DNA of 64,000 nt, taken from NCBI GenBank assembly GCA_910577195.1, contig CAJTLP010000003.1, positions 269,337-333,336 of the forward strand. Reading direction: 5' to 3'. Shown here piece by piece: positions 9,131 to 16,465 of the stretch; positions within the stretch are counted from its first letter, which is position 1, and every line of letters begins with the position of its first letter. The DNA is from an uncultured Eubacterium sp. Lineage in GTDB: Bacteria; Bacillota; Clostridia; Oscillospirales; Acutalibacteraceae. The notes under the pieces were generated by a model. It searched no databases and was not told the origin of the DNA. It worked only from the letters and a program-made list of their open reading frames with translations. Position numbers and translations under genes: made by a program.

Positions 9131-9217
9131 TTATATATAGAATGATTTACAACATCGAAAGCACATTCGTCCGCATCTGTAATTACTGCGTAAAAGCTTG
9201 GAAAATAACTTCTGCAT
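9131..9217 (-). CDS. Cysteine-rich leader peptide upstream of metY-cysK
   Basis: A 28-codon ORF starts with ATG 8 nt after a strong AGGAGA site and stops 44 nt before the metY start. It lies entirely between the consensus promoter and metY. Residues 13-28 read YRCGRMCFRCCKSFYI: four Cys (15, 19, 22, 23) among five Arg/Lys in the last half, after a plain amphipathic-looking first half. Cys codons are rare, so four in ten codons in the leader of a cysteine biosynthesis operon suggests ribosome stalling on charged tRNA-Cys shortage or on cysteine itself. Cys-rich upstream ORFs are known before sulfur genes in Actinobacteria. No obvious terminator or sequestering hairpin was seen before metY, so the mechanism (coupling, mRNA stability, Rho) is open. 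A metal-binding micropeptide is an alternative. Confidence 0.6.
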   Translation of the reverse strand: MQKLFSKLLRSNYRCGRMCFRCCKSFYI

Positions 9218-9234
9218 TTTTCTGTCTCCTATAG

Positions 9235-9251
9235 CCTACTTTGTCAGTAGG
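9235..9251. promoter_or_regulatory. Operator 2 of the metY-cysK promoter (about +11 to +27)
   Basis: CCTACTTTGTCAGTAGG is an imperfect palindrome (CCTAC ... GTAGG). It differs at one base from the copy 50 bp away and lies just downstream of the predicted transcription start, a classic repression position. Confidence 0.6.
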
Positions 9252-9268
9252 TTTTCTGTGTTGAATAC

Positions 9269-9297
9269 ACTATACACCTTATTACCTACTTTGTCAA
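9269..9297 (-). promoter_or_regulatory. Sigma-A promoter of the leader-metY-cysK operon
   Basis: On the minus strand TTGACA (9297-9292), a 17-bp spacer and TATAGT (9274-9269) form a near-consensus promoter. Transcription would start near 9262, giving a leader of about 175 nt before metY. The -35 box is inside operator 1. Confidence 0.85.
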
Positions 9298-9301
9298 TAG
9301 G
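9285..9301. promoter_or_regulatory. Operator 1, overlapping the -35 box
   Basis: CCTACTTTGTCAATAGG covers the -35 hexamer of the metY-cysK promoter. With its near-identical partner exactly 50 bp away, it looks like a site for a dimeric repressor. An Rrf2-family (CymR/IscR-like) cysteine regulator is a reasonable guess from other Firmicutes, but no such gene is in this window. Confidence 0.6.
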
Positions 9302-9331
9302 ATTTTAGGATATTGCAAAATTTAAAAAAAC

Positions 9332-9356
9332 AGCCGGAGATATATAATCTCCGACT
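9332..9356 (-). terminator. Terminator of the two-component system operon
   Basis: A 10-bp stem (AGTCGGAGAT/ATCTCCGGCT on the minus strand, one G-U pair) lies 19 bp after the histidine kinase stop and is followed by GTTTTTTT. Confidence 0.88.
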
Positions 9357-9374
9357 ATCCATTCTGCATTAACT

Positions 9375-10880
9375 TTATTTGGCAATAAAGTAAAACTCTA
9401 CAGCATTTGCTTTATTTTCAAAGCCATATTTATAATGATGAAGCTCTAATATCTGTTTTGTTATGGCAAGACCCATTCCTGCTGATTTCCCCTCTCTGGA
9501 CTTATCGCCCATATAAAAAGAATCCCACACCTCGTCTGTAAGCGGTTTATCAACAACATTTAATACTGAAAATCTGCAGGTATTCCCCTCTTTTTTTAAT
9601 CTGATTTCAATTTCCGTATTCAAGGGTGCATGCTTGACCGCATTTGAGATATAATTGTCTACCGCAAGCTGAATCAAGTCACTGCTGCAGTTCATACTGA
9701 CATCATCAATATCCGCTATCACTTTATGCCCTCCTGTGTTTATGAAAGAGCTGTACTTTTCAATTTCCGCTTTAACAATATCAGACAATGAAGTATTTTC
9801 CTTTTCAATCCGATCTGTCGTTGACAGCTTATTGAATTTCAGCATATTGTTTACAAGCTGCGTCATTCGTATGGATTCCTCATAAATGGATTTGACATAC
9901 TCAGGATTTTTTTCTTCATTCACATTTTCAAGTATACATTCGCACTGATTCTCAATAACGGCAAGAGGTGTCTTAAGCTCATGCGCCGCCGCATTTGTGA
10001 AAGCGTATTTTGCACTTTCAAGCCTTTGCTTTTTTAAATAATATTTATTGATAACAATAAGGATAACTGCACCTACAGTAATAAACACAAATAATAATTC
10101 AAGCATTGCAGTTTTAAAAGCATCTGATGATATTGTTTCAAGAGACGGTGTAATCTGAGACTGCCAACATACAGAGTAACTTTTGTTCTCAAATTCATTG
10201 ATAACCGCAATTTTTGAGAAATGCAATATTTCCGACGGACCATTGTAATTGCTGCTGAGCATACCGTATTTCTCTTCCATTTCTTCCATATTATTTCTCA
10301 AATATTCATAATTTTCATGGCGGAAACTATTTTTATCAACATCAACAAACGCATAATAACAGCCTAAACTTTTTTTGCTTTCGGCAAGATCATTGAATTT
10401 TACCGACTGCTCTTTTCTGTTTGTATAGGTATTAAACAATATTTCACCTGGAATGATTTCACTGTCTTGTTCCGTATAGCTGATATCAGCCAGAACATCA
10501 TACTGATATTCCGCTTTGAGCAGTTTTTTTGCAATATCATCCGTAATATACTTATCAAGATAGCAATACTTGCTTACTGCACCGCCGTCTTCCGCAATCT
10601 CAACCATTGAACCGCTCTGTGCAGCAATAGTATAGTTATCATCAAAAACAGTTATAACGGAAGGATATTCTTTTGTAGCATTTGTGATATCAATCAAAAA
10701 ATCCTCCAAAGAATAATATTCTCTTTCTTCATTAAAATACTGTGCACAGACAGTATAATATTCACTTTGATAATTATCTGTGACCTTCGTATAAGAAAAA
10801 GTATAAATAAAAGCAGAGCTTATCAAATAAAACACCAATAAAATCAATGCAGTAAAAACATTCAACTTTTTTCTGTTCAT
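9375..10880 (-). CDS. Membrane sensor histidine kinase
   Basis: A 501-residue kinase. I place the start at the ATG at 10880, preceded by GGGGAGG; an ATG 21 bp upstream would contain that site. TM1 is at about residues 6-29. A roughly 230-residue extracellular sensor domain of unrecognised type follows, then TM2 at about 259-279. The HisKA box is AAAHELKTP with phospho-His at 300, the N box is DNYISNAVKHAP, and the G box is GMGLAITKQIL. The gene begins 2 bp after the response regulator stop, so the pair is co-translated. The stimulus cannot be inferred; adjacent genes (sulfur metabolism, isoprenoid operon) are separated by terminators. Confidence 0.92.
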   Translation of the reverse strand: MNRKKLNVFTALILLVFYLISSAFIYTFSYTKVTDNYQSEYYTVCAQYFNEEREYYSLEDFLIDITNATKEYPSVITVFDDNYTIAAQSGSMVEIAEDGGAVSKYCYLDKYITDDIAKKLLKAEYQYDVLADISYTEQDSEIIPGEILFNTYTNRKEQSVKFNDLAESKKSLGCYYAFVDVDKNSFRHENYEYLRNNMEEMEEKYGMLSSNYNGPSEILHFSKIAVINEFENKSYSVCWQSQITPSLETISSDAFKTAMLELLFVFITVGAVILIVINKYYLKKQRLESAKYAFTNAAAHELKTPLAVIENQCECILENVNEEKNPEYVKSIYEESIRMTQLVNNMLKFNKLSTTDRIEKENTSLSDIVKAEIEKYSSFINTGGHKVIADIDDVSMNCSSDLIQLAVDNYISNAVKHAPLNTEIEIRLKKEGNTCRFSVLNVVDKPLTDEVWDSFYMGDKSREGKSAGMGLAITKQILELHHYKYGFENKANAVEFYFIAK

Positions 10881-10882
10881 AA

Positions 10883-11551
10883 TTATACCTCCCCAAAACA
10901 ATATCCGGTATTAATAATTGTTTTAATGCATACTGATTTTTCACCGAGTGCCTGTCTTATACGCTTTATATGGGTATCAACAACTCTGTCGTCTCCGTCG
11001 AAATCATAACCCCATATATGTGTAATAATCAGCTCACGACTGATAACGATGTTCTTGTTTTCCATAAGGTACTTCAGTATTTTGAAATCCTTATTTGACA
11101 ATGCGATTTCCTTATCATCTGTAAACACCTTCATACTGTCTGTATCAAGAGTAATACCGTTTACGGATAATCTGTTATTTTTGTCAAGTCCTCTGTATTT
11201 TCTCATCATATAAACTGCTTTTTCATAAAGCACGGAGAGAGGAAACGGCTTGACAATATAATCATCGCAGCCGATATTATAGCCTTTCAGATAATCCTGC
11301 TCCTGACCCTTAGCCGTAAGGAAAAGGACAGGAACATCGCTTCCCCTGCGAATCAGACGGCAAGCCTCATATCCGTCCATTACAGGCATCATAATATCCA
11401 GGATAACCATATCAAAATAATTCTCATAAAACTTATCCAATGCTGTTTTTCCGTTTTCTGCAGTTACAACACTTATACCCTTTGCTGTAAAATAATCGGA
11501 TATCGTTTCTCTTATCTTTATTTCATCATCTGCGATCAATACTTTAAACAT
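10883..11551 (-). CDS. OmpR/PhoB-family response regulator
   Basis: A 222-residue regulator. The receiver domain (about 1-115) has acidic D8/D9, phospho-acceptor D52 in VILDIMMP, and the LTAK Thr-Ala plus KPF Lys. The winged-helix DNA-binding domain (about 125-222) includes VDTHIKRIRQALG. It is phosphorylated by the kinase encoded immediately downstream. Both sit between two terminators and so form a self-contained two-gene operon. The start follows an AGGAGAAGG site. Confidence 0.94.
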   Translation of the reverse strand: MFKVLIADDEIKIRETISDYFTAKGISVVTAENGKTALDKFYENYFDMVILDIMMPVMDGYEACRLIRRGSDVPVLFLTAKGQEQDYLKGYNIGCDDYIVKPFPLSVLYEKAVYMMRKYRGLDKNNRLSVNGITLDTDSMKVFTDDKEIALSNKDFKILKYLMENKNIVISRELIITHIWGYDFDGDDRVVDTHIKRIRQALGEKSVCIKTIINTGYCFGEV

Positions 11552-11610
11552 AATCCTTCTCCTTTCATTTACAAAATAGCAGAGCGATATGTACTCTATG
11601 TGTCAAAAAA

Positions 11611-11640
11611 GGCGAAGAAATGAAAAATCAGTTCTCCGCC
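11611..11640 (-). terminator. Terminator of the phosphatase-aminotransferase-ispE-dehydrogenase operon
   Basis: On the minus strand GGCGGAGAA pairs with TTCTTCGCC (9 bp, one G-U) and is followed by TTTTTT, 6 bp after the dehydrogenase stop. Confidence 0.85.
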
Positions 11641-11646
11641 ATCATT

Positions 11647-12669
11647 TTATTTCACATTCATAAACGAACGATAAATATTTTCAATATCGTTATAATCAAA
11701 TTTCATAGGGTGATTGCTCATTCTGTCCACATTCACACCGTGTACACATTCATCAAGCTCATTGACAGTAAGACACATATCCCTGCACAAGCCTAAATCA
11801 TCAAGAAGCTTCTGAAAAGACTCAGGGGTAAAGCCGGAGATAATCTCCGTTTCGGCAAGAAGGAGCTCAAGCTCTGCAGTTCTGCAGTTTTCAAGCATAT
11901 ACTGCCAGATATACGCAAGGCAGAGTGCAACTGCCTGTCCGTGATAAAAGCCTTTGAGCTTATGGAGCTTATAGCTCATCGCGTGAGGTGCTGCCGTCTG
12001 AGCAATATTAATTGCCCTGCCTGCAAGCGCACTGCATTTCATCATCGGTTCATAGGAGGCTTTATCATCCTTCAGATACTGATCAAAGTATTCACCGAAC
12101 AGCTCAAGAGCCTGTGCACTGTATTCCCTGCTCTCATCTGTTGCATTAACCGACCAATATGCCTCAACACTATGGCAGAAGGCATCAAGTCCTGTTACAA
12201 CTCTTTGATTGTAAGGCAGTGAAGCAAGTGATGTATAATCAAACACGGCATAATCAGGAATGATATCATAGCTGCGTACCGAATCCTTGTCACCGTGATT
12301 ATAAAGTACGGCAAAACGTGTAACCTCTGCACCTGTACCTGCGGTTGTGGGAACAGCAAGAATTTTGATATCCGCCTCAGCCAAAAGCTTGATTGCTTTG
12401 GCAACGTCCATTGCACTGCCGCCGCCTACTGTTACAATAAAATCACAGCCTTCTGCATTAAGCACTTCCACACCCTGCTTTACGGATGAAACCTCAGGAC
12501 AAGGCTCAAAATCTGTAAACGGCACACATTCAATGCCAAGCTCATCCACAGCAGTTCTGTAGCCGTATCTGTCATATGCATTACTGCAAACAAACAGAAT
12601 CTTTTTTGTAGATTCCTTTTCGATGATATTTTTAAACTCTGTTATAAATTTTTCGTTATTATATTCCAT
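11647..12669 (-). CDS. Iron-containing (group III) alcohol dehydrogenase
   Basis: This 340-residue dehydrogenase is somewhat shorter than the usual 380 residues. The NAD(P) site is VGGGSAMDVAK (81-91), followed by PTTAGTGAEVT (107-117). Metal ligands are D162 and H166 (GLDAFCHSVEAYW), H229 (AAPHAMSY) and H243 (GFYHGQAVA). It interconverts an alcohol and an aldehyde or ketone; the substrate is unknown. It is the last gene of an operon, 3 bp after ispE, and so follows isoprenoid and amino-acid genes. That unusual company may point to a specialised substrate such as an amino-acid-derived semialdehyde. Confidence 0.85.
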   Translation of the reverse strand: MEYNNEKFITEFKNIIEKESTKKILFVCSNAYDRYGYRTAVDELGIECVPFTDFEPCPEVSSVKQGVEVLNAEGCDFIVTVGGGSAMDVAKAIKLLAEADIKILAVPTTAGTGAEVTRFAVLYNHGDKDSVRSYDIIPDYAVFDYTSLASLPYNQRVVTGLDAFCHSVEAYWSVNATDESREYSAQALELFGEYFDQYLKDDKASYEPMMKCSALAGRAINIAQTAAPHAMSYKLHKLKGFYHGQAVALCLAYIWQYMLENCRTAELELLLAETEIISGFTPESFQKLLDDLGLCRDMCLTVNELDECVHGVNVDRMSNHPMKFDYNDIENIYRSFMNVK

Positions 12670-12672
12670 ATA

Positions 12673-13545
12673 CTATTTTACAATTTTACAGCCCTTTGAC
12701 ACAGGCGTTGTAATTGCAATATCCTTTGCATAATCTGTAAGCTTTTCAGCAGCATTCTGCGCATTTTCTTTACTGTCAAAAATACCGAAAACAGTCGGAC
12801 CGCTGCCGCTCATACAAACACCGAGAGCACCGTTTTCACGCATAATGCTCTTCATATCCACTTTATTAGGCACGTCAATAAACTGCTCAAAAACATTTTC
12901 CATACGTGATGCTATGTCAGCCAGATCCCTGCTCTGCATTGCACAGAGCATACCGAATTTATCAGGGGTATGTACCTTACCGCACTCATCAAACTGCTTG
13001 TAAGCAAAGGCGGTATTGACACCGACCTCAGGCTTTGCAATTAATATATAGCATTTTCTCAGCGGCTTAACCTTATTCAGAACATCACCTATGCCCTGTG
13101 CAAGAAGAGTACCGCCCTTGATACAGAACGGGACATCAGCACCAATCTTGACACCGATGGCGCAAAGTTCATCATCCGTAAGACCTGCATTTGTCAGCTC
13201 GTTAAGTGCAACAAGCACTCCTGCTCCGTCTGCACTGCCGCCTGCCATACCTGCCGCATGAGGTATTCTTTTTACAATATCAATATGGATACCCTTGTTC
13301 TTTATTTTTGCTGCGTAAAAAAAGGCATCAGCTGCCTTATAGGCAATATTTTTATCATCAAGAGGGATATCATCAATATTACAGGTTATTGTTATTTTTT
13401 TTGAGTTTGTCTGCGATATGGTTATGGTATCATAAATACCTATGCTCTGCATAATCATAAACAAATCATGATAGCCGTCAGTCCTTGTTGCCACAATATC
13501 AAGCATAAGATTTATTTTAGCGTATGCGTTAACTTTAATTTCCAT
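12673..13545 (-). CDS. ispE: 4-diphosphocytidyl-2-C-methyl-D-erythritol kinase
   Basis: This 290-residue GHMP kinase of the MEP isoprenoid pathway phosphorylates CDP-ME at O2. Signs are the N-terminal AYAKINLMLDI, the ATP-binding loop PHAAGMAGGSADGAG (95-109) and the C-terminal GSGPTVFG motif. I chose the ATG at 13545 because TTGGAG lies just upstream and the protein then begins like other IspE proteins; this start is inside the aminotransferase gene (11-nt overlap), implying translational coupling. An essential MEP gene embedded among amino-acid enzymes is odd but occurs in Clostridia. Confidence 0.95.
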   Translation of the reverse strand: MEIKVNAYAKINLMLDIVATRTDGYHDLFMIMQSIGIYDTITISQTNSKKITITCNIDDIPLDDKNIAYKAADAFFYAAKIKNKGIHIDIVKRIPHAAGMAGGSADGAGVLVALNELTNAGLTDDELCAIGVKIGADVPFCIKGGTLLAQGIGDVLNKVKPLRKCYILIAKPEVGVNTAFAYKQFDECGKVHTPDKFGMLCAMQSRDLADIASRMENVFEQFIDVPNKVDMKSIMRENGALGVCMSGSGPTVFGIFDSKENAQNAAEKLTDYAKDIAITTPVSKGCKIVK

Positions 13546-14722
13546 TGTCCACTCCAAGCTCTTTAATAAACTCTTCAATACGTCTCACTGCCTCACGTAT
13601 ATTCTCTATTGAATAACAATACGATACACGTATAAAGCCCTCACCGCATTCGCCGAAAGCGTTACCGGGAATAACGGCAACACGCTTGCTCATAATGAGT
13701 CTTTCGCAGAATTCATCTGATGTCAGACCTGTTGATTTGATACAAGGGAAAATGTAAAATGCTCCCTCAGGCTCAAAGCAGTCAAGACCAATCTCACGAA
13801 AGGCATTAACCGTATATCGTCTGCGCATATCATAATCCTCACGCATTTTTTCAATATCACTGTCACCATTTCTTAACGCTTCAATGGCAGCGTACTGAGA
13901 ATTTGTAGGGGCAGACATAATAGCAAACTGATGTAATTTTGTCATCTGCTCTATAACAGGCTTGGGACCTAAGGCATAGCCAAGTCGCCAGCCTGTCATG
14001 GAATAGGTTTTTGAAAAGCCGTTTATAACGACTGTGCGTTCCTTCATTCCACTGATTGACGCAATGGAAACGTGCTTCTGATCACCGTATGTGAGGGCAC
14101 TGTATATCTCATCTGAAAGGACAAAAAGATTGTGTGCCTTAATCACCTTAGCAATTGCAACAAGGTCATCCTTACGCATTACCGCACCGGTTGGATTATT
14201 CGGAAACGGTAACACAAGGAGCTTAGTCTTGTCTGTAATGGCTTCCTCAAGCTCCTTAGCTGTCAAGCGGAAATTGTTTTCATTTTTTGTTTCAAGGGGT
14301 ACAGCCACACCGCCGCACATTTCCACAATCGGCTTATAGCACACAAAGGAAGGCTCGACAATAAGAACCTCATCACCAGGAGCAATAATGGTTCTGATAC
14401 ACATATCAATACCCTCAGAGCCGCCGACTGTAACCAGCACCTCTCCAGAAGGATCATATTCAATATGATAATTATTTTTATAATGCTCGGCAATCTCACG
14501 TCTCAGTTCAATGAGACCTGCATTGGCAGTATATCTTGTTTTTCCGTATTCTAAGGTTTCAATACCCGTTTTTCTTATGTGCCAGGGGGTAAGAAAATCA
14601 GGCTCACCAACACCGAGAGAAATCACGTTATCCATTTCCTCAGCAATGGAAAAGAATTTTCTGATACCGCTGGGCTTGATATTAATGATTCGTTCATTTA
14701 TAAAATCGTCGTAGTTAATCAA
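13535..14722 (-). CDS. Class I/II PLP aminotransferase (aspartate/PatA-type)
   Basis: This 395-residue fold-type I aminotransferase has PLP lysine K238 in NGFSKTYSMTG, the substrate-binding R in WRLGYA, PFPNNPTGA at 172-180 and LSDEIY. The N-terminal ISLGVGEPDF motif is typical of aspartate, aromatic or N-acetyl-diaminopimelate-type aminotransferases of subgroup I-gamma. The amino donor and acceptor cannot be fixed. It overlaps the preceding Lrp-type gene by 4 nt (ATGA) and ispE by 11 nt, so it is the centre of a tightly coupled operon. The adjacent Lrp/AsnC regulator makes amino-acid-responsive expression likely. Confidence 0.9.
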   Translation of the reverse strand: MINYDDFINERIINIKPSGIRKFFSIAEEMDNVISLGVGEPDFLTPWHIRKTGIETLEYGKTRYTANAGLIELRREIAEHYKNNYHIEYDPSGEVLVTVGGSEGIDMCIRTIIAPGDEVLIVEPSFVCYKPIVEMCGGVAVPLETKNENNFRLTAKELEEAITDKTKLLVLPFPNNPTGAVMRKDDLVAIAKVIKAHNLFVLSDEIYSALTYGDQKHVSIASISGMKERTVVINGFSKTYSMTGWRLGYALGPKPVIEQMTKLHQFAIMSAPTNSQYAAIEALRNGDSDIEKMREDYDMRRRYTVNAFREIGLDCFEPEGAFYIFPCIKSTGLTSDEFCERLIMSKRVAVIPGNAFGECGEGFIRVSYCYSIENIREAVRRIEEFIKELGVDNGN

Positions 14723-15198
14723 AAGGAAATGTTCCCCCTATCGTCCTTCAAAGGCTTAGAGAACATAACTCCCTGCTCTTTAAATTTCTTTAAAATAAAA
14801 TGGGTAGCCGTTGACATAACGCTGTCCATAGGGGCAAGACGGCTTGCAACAAACATTGCAACCTCCTGGAAGGACTTGTCCGTAACCATACAGCAAAGGT
14901 CAAAGCCGCCGCTCATAAGATAAACACTCTCAACCTCGTCAAGCTGAGCAATACGCTGTGCCACCTCGTCAAAGCCGTGCTCAAATTTAGGGTGCACTTT
15001 AATTTCAATCAGTGCAGTAACCGTCTGAGAGTCTGTCATCTCTCCGTCAATCATTGCACGGTATCCTTTAATTACACCGGTTTCCTCATATACACGAATT
15101 TTTTCCTCAACCGCTTTTTCATCCTCACCAAGCATAACCGCTATTTCCTGATTGCTGAGTCGCGGATTTTTTTCAATTAATGATAATAGCTTATCCAT
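14719..15198 (-). CDS. Lrp/AsnC-family transcriptional regulator
   Basis: A 159-residue protein. The N-terminal winged HTH (about 1-50, LIEKNPRLSNQEIAVMLG) is followed by an RAM/ACT-like ligand domain (about 65-145) with the G-x-x-D turn in LMSGGFDLCC. Such proteins sense amino acids as octamers and usually control adjacent amino-acid genes. Its stop overlaps the aminotransferase start, matching a local regulator role. The start follows GAGGT. The operator was not identified. Confidence 0.92.
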   Translation of the reverse strand: MDKLLSLIEKNPRLSNQEIAVMLGEDEKAVEEKIRVYEETGVIKGYRAMIDGEMTDSQTVTALIEIKVHPKFEHGFDEVAQRIAQLDEVESVYLMSGGFDLCCMVTDKSFQEVAMFVASRLAPMDSVMSTATHFILKKFKEQGVMFSKPLKDDRGNISF

Positions 15199-15207
15199 AA
15201 AATTACC

Positions 15208-16017
15208 TCACTCTATCGGCATCAGCACAGGCTGATGGTTTTTAAATATTGTAACACTCTGAAAGCCTGATTCATAGGCAATCTTAAGTCCTGCATCAAC
15301 ACCCTGTCCAACCTTTTGGGCATAGTGTGAATCCGAACCGACGGTAATATATTTACCGCCCACCTCCTTAAAGCGTTTTACAAAGCTTATATTCGGAAGT
15401 GTATCCTGCATTTCCATAAAAAGACCGGAAGTATTAATTTCAAGTGCTTTATCCTTTTTTGCAAGATTTTCAAAAATGCTGTCGATTACATCCGTAAATC
15501 TTGACATATCAACATCAAGCTTTTCCCTTGCCACAATATAACGCAAAGGATATGTAAGATGTGCAAGAGAATCAAACATTCCCCATTCGGTAAGACTTAA
15601 AAGGTCACTGAAATACTGATTCAAAAGCGCATACACATCATACTGCTTGTAATCCAGAAAATAGAAATCCTCCATATTTTCAAGATTATGAAGCGATCCT
15701 AATACAAAATCATAGGCATAGTTATCATAAACATATTGAGTAAGCTCTTTACGGTATATACCCTGACCGATTTCAATCCCCTTTAAAACGCAAAGGCAGT
15801 CCTTATATTTTTCCTGCATCTGCAAAAGCATATCAAACTGAGGGGAGCAAAGCGCATCAAGCTTTAAATCCCTGCCGTCAATATCGCAGTGATCTGTGAT
15901 GGCAAGTACCTTTATGCCCTTATCAGCTGCACTTTTACAAAGCTCGTCACAGGCATCATTTCCGTCAAAGCTGAAAAGGCTGTGCGTATGCAGGTCAACC
16001 TTATTATAAAACTCCAC
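15208..16017 (-). CDS. PHP-domain phosphatase (histidinol-phosphatase HisJ-like)
   Basis: This 269-residue PHP metalloenzyme has metal-binding motifs DLHTHS (8-13), ITDHCD, GSLHN and GSDSHY, the set seen in HisJ-type histidinol-phosphate phosphatases. The length fits HisJ. No other his genes are near, so the substrate could be another phosphoester. The start is GTG preceded by AAGGAAGG. It is the first gene of the operon with the Lrp-type regulator 9 bp downstream. A histidine role paired with the aminotransferase is possible but not shown. Confidence 0.8.
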   Translation of the reverse strand: MEFYNKVDLHTHSLFSFDGNDACDELCKSAADKGIKVLAITDHCDIDGRDLKLDALCSPQFDMLLQMQEKYKDCLCVLKGIEIGQGIYRKELTQYVYDNYAYDFVLGSLHNLENMEDFYFLDYKQYDVYALLNQYFSDLLSLTEWGMFDSLAHLTYPLRYIVAREKLDVDMSRFTDVIDSIFENLAKKDKALEINTSGLFMEMQDTLPNISFVKRFKEVGGKYITVGSDSHYAQKVGQGVDAGLKIAYESGFQSVTIFKNHQPVLMPIE

Positions 16018-16110
16018 AAATTTTCCTTCCTTACTTTATATAGAATTTTACAATGAATGAGATTATTTTACCACATATTAAAAAAAAATAAAATATATTT
16101 CTGTACTTTA

Positions 16111-16139
16111 TTGAAAAAAGTTTATTACTCTGTTATAAT
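16111..16139 (+). promoter_or_regulatory. Sigma-A promoter of the ACT/UPF0210 pair
   Basis: TTGAAA (16111-16116), a 17-bp spacer and a perfect TATAAT (16134-16139) lie 44 bp before the ACT gene start, in the divergent gap with the PHP-phosphatase operon. Confidence 0.8.
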
Positions 16140-16183
16140 TTTTACAGTTTACTAAATAATTATTAATTTATGGAGGCGCAGAT

Positions 16184-16453
16184 ATGAGAGCGGTTATTAC
16201 AGTTGTTGGTAAGGACACAGTCGGAATCCTTGCAAAAGTGTCTGACATTTGTGCAAAAAGCAACATCAATATTACAGAAGTATCACAGACCGTTATGGAG
16301 GATATGTTCTGTATGATTATGATGGCAGATATTTCAAAGAGCAGTGTGGAATTCACAAAATTTGCTGACGAGCTTTCAGCATATGGTGATGAGAACGGAC
16401 TTTCCATTCACGCAATGCACGAAGATATTTTTAACTCAATGCACAGAATTTAG
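16184..16453 (+). CDS. ACT domain protein (UPF0237 family)
   Basis: An 89-residue protein made of a single ACT fold, with AVITVVGKDTVGILAKVSDI at the N-terminus containing the G-x-DxxGI ligand-binding turn. UPF0237 proteins are found directly upstream of UPF0210 partners across Firmicutes and Archaea, as here (12 bp gap), and are thought to be amino-acid-sensing subunits or regulators. The ligand is unknown. GGAGG is correctly spaced before the ATG, and the promoter is clear. Confidence 0.92.
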   Translation: MRAVITVVGKDTVGILAKVSDICAKSNINITEVSQTVMEDMFCMIMMADISKSSVEFTKFADELSAYGDENGLSIHAMHEDIFNSMHRI

Positions 16454-16465
16454 GAGGAAAAATCC

